From NCBI GenBank assembly GCA_002426495.1, contig DIQC01000059.1, forward strand, positions 17,034 through 63,401: 46,368 nucleotides of DNA, read 5' to 3'. The translations under genes and the position numbers were made by a program. The notes beneath the pieces were generated by a model, which was not told where the DNA came from, did not search any database, and was given only the letters and a program-made list of their open reading frames with translations. This document shows, piece by piece, positions 17,841-24,625 of the stretch (within the stretch, counting starts at the first letter, position 1; every line of letters begins with the position of its first letter). Origin of the DNA: Thermacetogenium sp. UBA5472. Lineage in GTDB: Bacteria > Bacillota > DSM-12270 > Thermacetogeniales > Thermacetogeniaceae.

Positions 17841-17856
17841 AAATAATGCATTATTT
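17841..17856. promoter_or_regulatory. 16-bp palindrome, candidate operator 1
   Basis: AAATAATGCATTATTT is a perfect palindrome 19 bases upstream of the HTH gene's ATG. Its 14-base inner part is repeated exactly at 17894-17907. Confidence 0.6.
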
Positions 17857-17893
17857 GAACCATTATTGCACAAAATGTAAGTAAATGCAATAC

Positions 17894-17907
17894 AATAATG
17901 CATTATT
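17894..17907. promoter_or_regulatory. 14-bp palindrome, candidate operator 2
   Basis: AATAATGCATTATT is identical to the inner part of 17841-17856. The two centres are 52 bases apart, about five helical turns. Half-site-like TTATTGCA (17863-17870) and TGCAATA (17886-17892) lie between them in inverted order. Confidence 0.6.
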
Positions 17908-17991
17908 CAGCCAAAAATGATATTAAATATTATTAGCCTTTCTACTAAGTTGCTGATCACTGGCTTTCCCCCAGCACCTGACGGAACTTTC

Positions 17992-18108
17992 TTATATTAG
18001 CGTTAATGTCAGGGGTAGTCCGAGCACTTTATCCTTGTAGTTTCTGGTGTTATTTTGTCCCTTGAGCAGAACTGATAGTCTGCGTAGTTTGCGCAGGAAT
18101 CTAAACAT
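17992..18108 (-). CDS. possible 38-residue basic small protein
   Basis: ATG at 18108 is preceded by a near-ideal ribosome site GAGGAGG (18117-18123) with eight bases of spacing. The product starts MFRFLRKLRRLSVLLKG and is basic and amphipathic at its N-terminus, then ends in a hydrophobic stretch (LGLPLTLTLI). I recognise no family. It is either a real small protein or the start of a truncated gene. It lies in the 600-base gap between the HTH gene and the ABC permease; the rest of that gap shows only the palindromes and the terminator below. Confidence 0.4.
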   Translation of the reverse strand: MFRFLRKLRRLSVLLKGQNNTRNYKDKVLGLPLTLTLI

Positions 18109-18295
18109 ATATTTTTCCTCCTCGCCATAACTTCATTAGGATGGGAGCTTGAGTAAGGGGATATTTTTCACTGGTCATTCCTGCATTTAATGTAACCGAA
18201 AGAAGGGGGTATTTATTCCCTTTACAGATACTCATGCCATCGAAAGGCACTAGCAAAGGGAATCCCTGATTTCTGTAAGGTTGTAGTCACAAGAA

Positions 18296-18356
18296 AAGAG
18301 GCCTCAAAAGTATTCCGAAGAAGAATACTAGCTCCCAGCAAATGATGAGGTCTCTT
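18296..18356 (-). terminator. intrinsic terminator downstream of the ABC exporter genes
   Basis: On the minus strand AAGAGACCTC (18356-18347) pairs with GAGGCCTCTT (18305-18296) with one G-U, enclosing a second perfect 7-base helix AGTATTC/GAATACT. TTTTCTT follows. It lies about 65 bases after the permease stop codon. Confidence 0.7.
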
Positions 18357-18421
18357 ATTCAAAATTCAATAATTTTATTGTAGATTTGTTTCTGGTCAAT
18401 ACCAAAAGAGATTGATCCGAA

Positions 18422-20086
18422 TTATAGTTCATACTGCCTGTATTTCTTTTCTGCCACGGTCAGGATCCAAAGATAGAGAAGGGCTGAACTCGCTGAGACC
18501 AGCAGCAGAAGAATAGAATAGCCCAGCCACCAGGGAGCTATAAAGTACAGCCCGACACTGATTGCTCCCATAATAGCTATAAATATTAGAGCGATGAGCA
18601 TTATAAACAGAACATTGAGGTTGTTTTTTACAGCACGCTGGGGGTCCTCCCAATCGAAATAAGGACGAGCAAAATCGATGAGGATTCCCAGAGATGTGAT
18701 AACAGCTGCTACAGCTATGCCTAAAAATGTTATCAGCAAAATATCCAGCCAGGCCAAATGTAACAAGACAGCACACACGATAAGGATGGGCAGAGTGCAC
18801 AGGAAATTAACTGCCAAGGTGTACCAAAATTTGGCTTTGACCTGTTGGCGTGGGGAAACCGGGATCAATTGAGAAAGAGAAAAAAACCTTCCCTCCCTGG
18901 ATAATGTCGATGGTGACAGGGGTAGTGTGCCAGCAACAAATGTCATTATCGCTAAAATGATCAGTTTAAGATAGGGGTATTCGGCCAGAGATCCCCCTAG
19001 CTGTCCGAACTCAGTTAGACTTCCCTGTGCAATGAGGGGAAGCATACAGCAGAGCGGAACGATAATCGCCACAGGCAGGACATTCATCAAAAAAACGGGA
19101 GTGCGAATAAAGAGTCGGTGCTCCCTGAGGAGCAGAGCCTTGAAAGGGGATGAAGCCTTCCAGATACCCTTGCGGTTATTAACGATACGGTGTTTCTTCC
19201 TTACCTCTTCACCTGCGAACACTCCTCGATAAAAATACCTTTCTCCCAGATAGAGCATAAAAGCTATTAATATTAATGTCAGGACCAGGAAGAGCCCGAG
19301 ATTAATCAGCCCTTCAGCAGTTCCCGCCATAGCCAGGGCTTTCGCTGCCCAAACTGCTGGAGGAAAGCTTCCTCCTATTTCTGTTAGCAATGCACCATGC
19401 GTTTGGATCACTGATTCAATTGAAGCGAGCTCATCTCCCTGGGGGAGTTTCTGCATAAAAAATTGGATTCCAAGGACAAATCCGATCATGATAACGTAGG
19501 TAAGGATCGTAAAGATGTCTTTTAAGCGCTTGCTGCCTGCCCTGCTCATCATCACAATGGCCAGTATCGCTGCTGGAGCTAAGGGTAGCACAGGGAACAG
19601 GAGAAAGATTACAGCGGCCAGGATGATGTAAGGAATCCCTAAACCCTCTCCAATGCCAAAAACGATCAGCGGTGGGAGCAGGGAGACCAGTTGACCCAGG
19701 TACTGGTTGACCATCACCACCGAAAAACGGGCGGCTACGACCTGCAGCGGCTTGAGGGGCAGTGCTGCCAAGAGAGAGTTATCCTTAGCAAAATAAAAGG
19801 TGCTGATTGTTGTGCCTATATCAAAGATAAAGGTTATAAAGGCAACTGCCAGGAAGCTCAACACCAAGACGATTCCTGGTTCACCTAACATTTTTCCAGC
19901 ATTATACAAAGCGGTGGAAAAAAGCATTGCAAAAGAAAATATAAAAAAGAATCCTATTCCAATCCCGATGACAGCTAAAATCGGCTGCCATAATTCCTTT
20001 TTTTCCACCAGGTATTTTTGTTTCATCGCTGAAATGCCAAAATAGTTGCGAAAAATGACTTTTAATAATGCGATAAATGGCGTCAT
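18422..20086 (-). CDS. ABC transporter permease (ABC-2-like)
   Basis: A 554-residue integral membrane protein with about a dozen hydrophobic segments, e.g. near 35-60, 75-100, 125-150 and many in the C-terminal third. It is the membrane half of an exporter-type ABC system; the ATPase gene upstream overlaps it by four bases (ATGA), so the two are coupled. No substrate-binding protein is present. The substrate is unknown; antimicrobial peptide or lipid export is typical for such pairs but is not shown here. Confidence 0.82.
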   Translation of the reverse strand: MTPFIALLKVIFRNYFGISAMKQKYLVEKKELWQPILAVIGIGIGFFFIFSFAMLFSTALYNAGKMLGEPGIVLVLSFLAVAFITFIFDIGTTISTFYFAKDNSLLAALPLKPLQVVAARFSVVMVNQYLGQLVSLLPPLIVFGIGEGLGIPYIILAAVIFLLFPVLPLAPAAILAIVMMSRAGSKRLKDIFTILTYVIMIGFVLGIQFFMQKLPQGDELASIESVIQTHGALLTEIGGSFPPAVWAAKALAMAGTAEGLINLGLFLVLTLILIAFMLYLGERYFYRGVFAGEEVRKKHRIVNNRKGIWKASSPFKALLLREHRLFIRTPVFLMNVLPVAIIVPLCCMLPLIAQGSLTEFGQLGGSLAEYPYLKLIILAIMTFVAGTLPLSPSTLSREGRFFSLSQLIPVSPRQQVKAKFWYTLAVNFLCTLPILIVCAVLLHLAWLDILLITFLGIAVAAVITSLGILIDFARPYFDWEDPQRAVKNNLNVLFIMLIALIFIAIMGAISVGLYFIAPWWLGYSILLLLVSASSALLYLWILTVAEKKYRQYEL

Positions 20087-20802
20087 TGTGTCAGCTCCAA
20101 AAAGATTTTTTCCAAGGTTTCTTTTTCATGGTGTTCATTGATCTCGTCAAGGGTACCGCAGGCGATGATCTTACCTTTGTTGATGATCGCTACACGGTCA
20201 CAGAGCCGTTCAGCTACATCCAGAACATGGGTGGAGAAAAACACCGTATTTCCCTGACGGCAGTGTTCTGCCATCAGATCCTTAAGCAAAAAGGATGAAC
20301 GAGGGTCAAGCCCTACCATAGGCTCATCCATGATCCAAACAGGTGGGTTGTGGAGGAGTGCCCCTGTCAATACGAGTTTTTGCTTCATACCATGGGAATA
20401 GCTCTGTACCAGATCACCGACGGCATCCTCGATGCCGAAGATCTCCAGAAAGTGCTCAATGCGCTCCCTTCTCACTTTCTCTGGAACCTGGTAAACATCT
20501 GCCAGGAAATTTAAGTACTCGATACCGGTCAGCCGGTCATATACCTGTGGCTGATCAGGAACAAAACCGATCTTGCGCTTTGCTTCTAGAGGATCCTTGA
20601 GCACATCCACATCAGCCACTTTAATGGTTCCAGAGTTAGGCCGCAATAGACCTACTATCATTTTGATAGTGGTAGTTTTTCCAGCACCATTGGGCCCCAG
20701 AAAACCAAAAATTTCCCCTGGCTTTACTGCCAGTGTGGCATCATCGACAGCTTTAACACTGCCTTTCGCATAAGACTTGTTAACTCCGATTAGTTCTATC
20801 AC
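20083..20802 (-). CDS. ABC transporter ATP-binding protein
   Basis: A 239-residue ATPase with Walker A GPNGAGKTT near 35-43, Q-loop in VPDQPQVYDRLTG, a signature variant YSHGMKQKL in place of LSGGQ, Walker B VWIMDEPMVGLDP, and the switch His in STHVLD. It pairs with the overlapping downstream permease. The variant signature is common in exporter-type (CcmA/DrrA) ATPases. The zinc-ribbon gene lies 17 bases upstream on the same strand, so all three may form one operon. Confidence 0.93.
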   Translation of the reverse strand: MIELIGVNKSYAKGSVKAVDDATLAVKPGEIFGFLGPNGAGKTTTIKMIVGLLRPNSGTIKVADVDVLKDPLEAKRKIGFVPDQPQVYDRLTGIEYLNFLADVYQVPEKVRRERIEHFLEIFGIEDAVGDLVQSYSHGMKQKLVLTGALLHNPPVWIMDEPMVGLDPRSSFLLKDLMAEHCRQGNTVFFSTHVLDVAERLCDRVAIINKGKIIACGTLDEINEHHEKETLEKIFLELTQ

Positions 20803-20819
20803 TGATAAAATTCCTTTCC

Positions 20820-21029
20820 CTATTTTTTTCTTCTCTCATCTGGCAGGTAAAACTCGACACGCCGGCAGTTTGGACAGATCCAGATCTCCAGCTTCATTAT
20901 GCGCTCCTGCATCTGGGCGATATCTCCAAGCAATAAGTTCCATCCTCCTGTTTTACCGCCTGTGCGGAATTCCTTCTCACCAAGGCAGTCCATAGCTATA
21001 CGGCATTTAATGCATTTTTTATCATCCAT
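20820..21029 (-). CDS. small zinc-ribbon protein
   Basis: A 69-residue protein with CIKC (Cys6, Cys9), Cys15 and CPNC (Cys52, Cys55), a likely zinc-binding ribbon, and a basic C-terminus (DERRKK). An upstream ATG at 21047 is also in frame, but AGGGG lies between it and this ATG with correct spacing, which supports the shorter form. Similar small proteins occur in many Firmicutes without a known role. It is the first gene before the ABC exporter pair. Confidence 0.68.
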   Translation of the reverse strand: MDDKKCIKCRIAMDCLGEKEFRTGGKTGGWNLLLGDIAQMQERIMKLEIWICPNCRRVEFYLPDERRKK

Positions 21030-21205
21030 ATATTTCATTCCCCTCATATCTATGCTTAAGAATAATACTTCTTTTATATATGCACCATTTCCTTTGAATT
21101 TAAGGGGGAATTAAGAAAAACTCAAAAAATTGCAAAATAGAACAGATTGAGATATAATACAATTCCAGAATTTCAGAATTACTACAAACAGACAAGCCAA
21201 AAACA

Positions 21206-21234
21206 TTGACTGTTAACGATGTTTGTCATATAAT
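21206..21234 (+). promoter_or_regulatory. sigma-A promoter of the tRNA cluster
   Basis: TTGACT (21206-21211), a 17-base spacer, and a perfect TATAAT (21229-21234). The first tRNA begins 17 bases further on. This is the best promoter match in the window. Confidence 0.88.
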
Positions 21235-21250
21235 AATCATGCTGAATCAT

Positions 21251-21325
21251 TCCTCGGTAGCTCAACGGTAGAGCATCCGGCTGTTAACCGGATTGTTGCA
21301 GGTTCGAATCCTGCCCGGGGAGCCA
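21251..21325 (+). tRNA. tRNA-Asn (GTT)
   Basis: A full cloverleaf: acceptor TCCTCGG with CCGGGGA, D-arm GCTC/GAGC, anticodon stem TCCGG/CCGGA around CTGTTAA, T-arm GCAGG TTCGAAT CCTGC. CCA is encoded. Anticodon GTT. Confidence 0.96.
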
Positions 21326-21326
21326 A

Positions 21327-21401
21327 GGGCCCATAGCTCAACGGTGGAGCACTCGGCTCATAACCGATTGGTTCCAGGTTCGAATCCTGGTGGGCCCACC
21401 A
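21327..21401 (+). tRNA. tRNA-Met (CAT), elongator type
   Basis: Acceptor GGGCCCA with TGGGCCC, anticodon loop CTCATAA (CAT), T-arm CCAGG TTCGAAT CCTGG and encoded CCA. The anticodon stem lacks the three G-C pairs of initiator tRNA, so an elongator is likely; a lysidine-modified tRNA-Ile2 cannot be fully excluded. It follows tRNA-Asn by one base. Confidence 0.93.
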
Positions 21402-21407
21402 GTTTAG

Positions 21408-21435
21408 AAGTCAGATGCCGGAAGTCGGAGGTCAG
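21408..21435 (+). repeat. degenerate heptanucleotide tandem repeat, island 2
   Basis: Four adjacent 7-nt units: AAGTCAG, ATGCCGG, AAGTCGG, AGGTCAG. They follow the same nnGTCRG pattern as 5436-5456 and lie between tRNA-Met and tRNA-Val. Confidence 0.55.
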
Positions 21436-21489
21436 ATTAAAGGATGGACGGCTGAGACTGAGAAGGTTGGATAAAGAATATAGCAAAAT

Positions 21490-21565
21490 GGGCGCGTGGC
21501 TCAGTGGCAAGAGCGCCTGACTCACATTCAGGAGGTCGCAGGTTCAATCCCTGCCGCGCCCACCA
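21490..21565 (+). tRNA. tRNA-Val (CAC); likely prophage attachment site
   Basis: Acceptor GGGCGCG with CGCGCCC, anticodon stem CCTGA/TCAGG around CTCACAT (CAC), T-arm GCAGG TTCAATC CCTGC, encoded CCA. The decayed integrase gene ends 43 bases downstream and points toward it, as when a tyrosine integrase uses the 3' end of a tRNA gene as attB. Confidence 0.95.
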
Positions 21566-21575
21566 AGCAAAAGCT

Positions 21576-21602
21576 AGGCCCCGCAAGGGTTTGCGGGGCC
21601 TT
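21576..21602 (+). terminator. intrinsic terminator after tRNA-Val
   Basis: AGGCCCCGCAA (21576-21586) pairs perfectly with TTGCGGGGCCT (21591-21601). There is a short T stretch only. It also faces the convergent integrase gene, which ends at 21608, so it may act in both directions. Confidence 0.75.
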
Positions 21603-21607
21603 CAACT

Positions 21608-22816
21608 TCAAGGCGCTGTATCGGGATCATTTAAAAAGTGCCCACCGTGTGCCCGTTTGTGCCGATCGGGCTTTTTGGGCTTATTGTATTGCTCGAACTT
21701 GTCCGCAGCCTCTCGCTGCATTTGCCTTTCAATGTGATCGCCATAAATGTCCAAAGTAGTAGAAGGTTTTTGATGCCCCAACCGTTTCTGTACGATACGC
21801 AGATCTACTTTCGCATTGAGCATGAGCGTAGCATGGGTGTGTCGCGTATCGTGAAAGCGCAATTCGGGAATACCGAACCTTACTGCAAGTTTGTGGAACC
21901 GGCGGGATGCACCGTCGGGGTCGAGGGGGCGACCGTTTTCTTGGCAAAAAACGAGATCTCGCTCTTGATAGTAATCTTTACTCATAAAAATTTTGATTTC
22001 GTTTTGCTCGCGCCGGATTTTTTGAAGCAGGGCGACAACTGTGGACGGTAATTCTACAGTTCGGAACCCTGCTCTTGTTTTTGGTGCAGGCTTAAAAACG
22101 ATGCCTTCTTTTTTGATCCTCGACATTGTCCATTTTACTTTGCAGTTTGCATTTCCTATATCAACCTCATCCCAATGCAAACCCAACAGTTCCCCTCTTC
22201 GCATTCCCGTGTAGAATGCAGTATAGAAAAGAGGATAATCTTTCCCCGCGTGCTTATGGCAATAATTCAGAAACCCAAGCATTTTTTCTGCACTAAGAGC
22301 GCATTGCCTGGGGTCTCCATTGCCTGGCGTTTCAACTTCTTCTGCCGGATTTTCTTTGATTAGCTTCCACCTATTAACCGCGTGTTTTAAGGCAAGACGC
22401 AGCACAACTATAGAGTAGGTTACGGTTCTGGGAGATAACCCTCTTTTGTTCATATCCGTTACGTAGCTTTGAATGTGCATGGGGTGTAACTGCTCTAAGG
22501 ATAGTGCGCCAAGCGAAGGAACGAGATATAGATCGATAATCTATCGATAGCTTTGCACGGTTTTTGCTGCAAGTTTTGCCGCTGTGGAGTGCTGTTCTAG
22601 CCACCAGTTTAAGTATGCTTTTAATGTCATGCCTGACGGCTCCTGGAACGTCTTATCCATTATGGATGCTTCCAGTTTAAGTAGTTCTTTTTCTGCCGCT
22701 CTTTTCCCGTCGCAAAATGTCCGGCGTACCCTCTTTCTTTTGCCGGTTGCAGTGTCTCTGCCCGCTTCAGCTACAAGCGTCCATTTACTGTCGCCAATAT
22801 CCTTGATGTAGCCCAT
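21608..22816 (-). pseudogene. int: tyrosine-type integrase interrupted by one amber codon
   Basis: The reading frame is continuous from ATG 22816 to 21608 (402 codons) except for a single TAG at 22543-22541. Residues 1-60 form the Arm-binding domain (MGYIKDIGDSKWTLVAEAGR) and about 65-165 the core-binding domain. The stop falls inside the latter, after KTVQSYR and before IIDLYLVPSLG. The catalytic domain keeps Arg in YTGMRRGELLG, HDTRHTHAT, and Tyr in TLDIYGDH. Frame, length and catalytic residues are otherwise intact, so this is either a very recent nonsense mutation, a read-through gene, or a sequencing error. A restart at ATG 22480 would lose the DNA-binding part. Confidence 0.88.
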
Positions 22817-22832
22817 GTCGAACCTCCTTCAA

Positions 22833-23051
22833 CTAGGTAATATCAGCACGAAACACCTCGCATCCTATACCACTTTGTCGAACCGCTATCGCAAAATTAA
22901 ACCCGCTATTTAGTGCGGGTTTCTTTTCCTTGAGCGCCTCCTGGATTTTTGTAGCATCTCTTTCTGGCAGGTGGCTTGCTAGAGTAAGAAAGGGGGGGTA
23001 GTAGATTGCGCAGATAGGAAACGGCATATCGTACCTCTCAATGATAATCAT
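22833..23051 (-). CDS. hypothetical small protein in the prophage remnant
   Basis: A 72-residue ORF lying between the repressor and the integrase on the same strand, with no recognised family. The start is uncertain: the first ATG (23051) has GGAG directly abutting it, whereas an ATG at 23027 has GAGAGG at a normal distance and would give 64 residues. A charged middle (LPERDATKIQEALKEKKP) suggests real coding sequence. Confidence 0.45.
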   Translation of the reverse strand: MIIIERYDMPFPICAIYYPPFLTLASHLPERDATKIQEALKEKKPALNSGFNFAIAVRQSGIGCEVFRADIT

Positions 23052-23096
23052 CTCCGTATTAACTTTTTGCTGTCCCGTTCGGTATGACCTCCTTGT

Positions 23097-23465
23097 TTAA
23101 CTGCCATGCTTTCTTTTGATTGTGTCAATTATGGAGTATACCATTTCCCTGGTTTCTTCTTGCATATGCTTGAGGTCTTTGTCCGTTAGAAGGACAATTG
23201 TGTCGTCTAGCAGTTTTGGATTATCTGTTTCTCCTAGCAAATAGCTTACCGATACATCAAAAAAATTTGCAAGTTTTAGCAGTGTTTCATTGTCCGGCTG
23301 CCGGTCTCTCTTCTCGTAGTTGGAAATTGTCTTGTTACTCAGGCCTATTTTTTCCCCTAGCTCTTTTTGGGTTAGGTTCATTTTTCGCCGCAACATTTTT
23401 AATCGATCTGTTTGCAGTGCTGGTTGATTAGTTTTATCGTCCTGCAACCGAACCTTTTTTCTCAT
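23097..23465 (-). CDS. XRE-family repressor of the prophage
   Basis: A 122-residue phage-type repressor. The HTH is at about residues 24-75 (LKMLRRKMNLTQKELGEKIG, then LSNKTISNYEKRDRQPDNET), followed by a short C-terminal helical tail that lacks a LexA-like protease domain. I chose ATG 23465 because GGGAGG lies just upstream; the longer frame to 23519 would start before the predicted -10 box. The gene has its own promoter and probably kept the element silent. Confidence 0.87.
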   Translation of the reverse strand: MRKKVRLQDDKTNQPALQTDRLKMLRRKMNLTQKELGEKIGLSNKTISNYEKRDRQPDNETLLKLANFFDVSVSYLLGETDNPKLLDDTIVLLTDKDLKHMQEETREMVYSIIDTIKRKHGS

Positions 23466-23506
23466 TTGCGACTCCTCCCTTCTGATTATTGTCTGCGGTG
23501 GTTTCA

Positions 23507-23535
23507 ATATTATCTCCAAATTGATGATATTTCAA
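23507..23535 (-). promoter_or_regulatory. promoter of the XRE repressor gene
   Basis: On the minus strand TTGAAA (23535-23530), a 17-base spacer, and TAATAT (23512-23507), about 42 bases before the ATG. Just upstream, TTTTGT (23553-23558) and ACAAAA (23566-23571) form an inverted repeat that could be a repressor operator. Confidence 0.65.
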
Positions 23536-23599
23536 GATAAAAACTATTGTATTTTTGTCGAATGAACAAAACGTAGGAATATTTTAAAATTTTCTATTC

Positions 23600-24625
23600 A
23601 AAAAACACCTTCTGAAACTGAAGGAGAAGCCCGACCCGAGCATTCTATACATATACCAACTGATGGAGTGGATGCTGAGGGAGGAAGTACATCTACAGGG
23701 GGGGCCGGGGGATTACGACCAGATGGCGAACGAGTTGAGGGATCTGGTGGACTATCTGATGTAGCCAGGAAGACCCGCGGAAGGCACTAGGGGTAGTGGC
23801 ATGGATACCCCAGGGGGAGGAAGAGCCGCTAATAGACCCGGAGACACTGATGAGGCTGAGTCCGGAAGAGGCGGCGGAGTACGCACTAATCCAACTTCGG
23901 GATCTGAAGGTGTCAAGGGAACCACCGCTAGGGGATTAGAGGAAACAGGAGTCTCTATAGAGCAGATTGAGGAGCAGGCACAGGTAGAAGACGAAGAACC
24001 TGGGGCTGTTTATGCTGAATATAAACCGCAGACAACTTCAGGCAACCACTTGTTGATAATGCGGTCACTCACATGGCAAGGTTTCTGACTAGGAGCTGGA
24101 AGATTTATGTGCTTACGGCTCCGCACAAGTGGTCTAAGCATAATGCTCGCAATCTCTCCGGTGACGCGGAAGCCGTTTTCGTTGGCAACGCTTCTGCTTT
24201 CAAGAAGGTTCCCCAGGCCATAAAAGAGTTGTACGAAATAATGTTTAAGGATCGCCCCATGTCAGGGGATATGCGGGAATTCTTTGAGCGCGGCCTTTTC
24301 CAGACTGTCTTGCAGACGGTTGAGGTTGGCGACCTAGATCAGTTAAAGATGTTCCAGCACTTGTATGAGAAGGAGCAGAGGCAGGGCAAACTGACTGCCG
24401 CTCCGAGTAAGGCATGGCATACTTATTGGAAGTATGCCAGGTTGACTACTGATTTTAGAGAGGCAATTTTGCGGTACGCTGCTTGCTTAGACTACCTGGA
24501 GCAAATGGAGAATGATCCGCAAGGTAGACCCAAGAACTTTGGAGCCAGCAAACCGGAAAACGTGATGGCGCTAGATAATATTTACGATAGAGCATTTAAG
24601 TTGGCCAATGAACTGTGTGCCGGAA
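23600..24625 (+). pseudogene. fragments of a large phage gene, frameshifted and truncated
   Basis: Four consecutive protein-like stretches lie in different frames. 23600-23764 contains YQLMEWMLREEVHLQGGPGD. 23766-23939 contains GVVAWIPQGEEEPLIDPETL and LSPEEAAEYALIQLRDL. About 23940-24040 contains GVSIEQIEEQAQVEDEEPG. About 24037-24625 contains DNAVTHMARFLTRSWKIYVL and FREAILRYAACLDYLEQM. The last resembles, from memory, the internal segments of giant phage polyvalent proteins; this is uncertain. The order of frames implies at least three frameshifts. The final stretch keeps its frame until KLANELCAG, after which the sequence is antisense to the ABC ATPase gene. Confidence 0.65.

Larger units (their letters stand above)
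21566..24625. mobile_element. decayed prophage or integrative element at tRNA-Val
   Basis: The segment contains, from the tRNA outward, a tyrosine integrase with an internal stop, a small ORF, an XRE repressor with its own promoter, and opposite-strand fragments of a large phage-type gene in three frames. The integrase-repressor arrangement is that of temperate elements. The far end is truncated: the last phage fragment runs into the 3' end of the ABC operon at about 24620, and no second copy of the tRNA 3' end is visible. The element is therefore a remnant that cannot be excised normally. Confidence 0.8.

Noticed and set aside
23801..24088. A 95-residue gene in the prophage remnant
   Set aside because: Only its second half has real protein composition; the first half overlaps a better coding frame. 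It is part of a frameshifted large gene.
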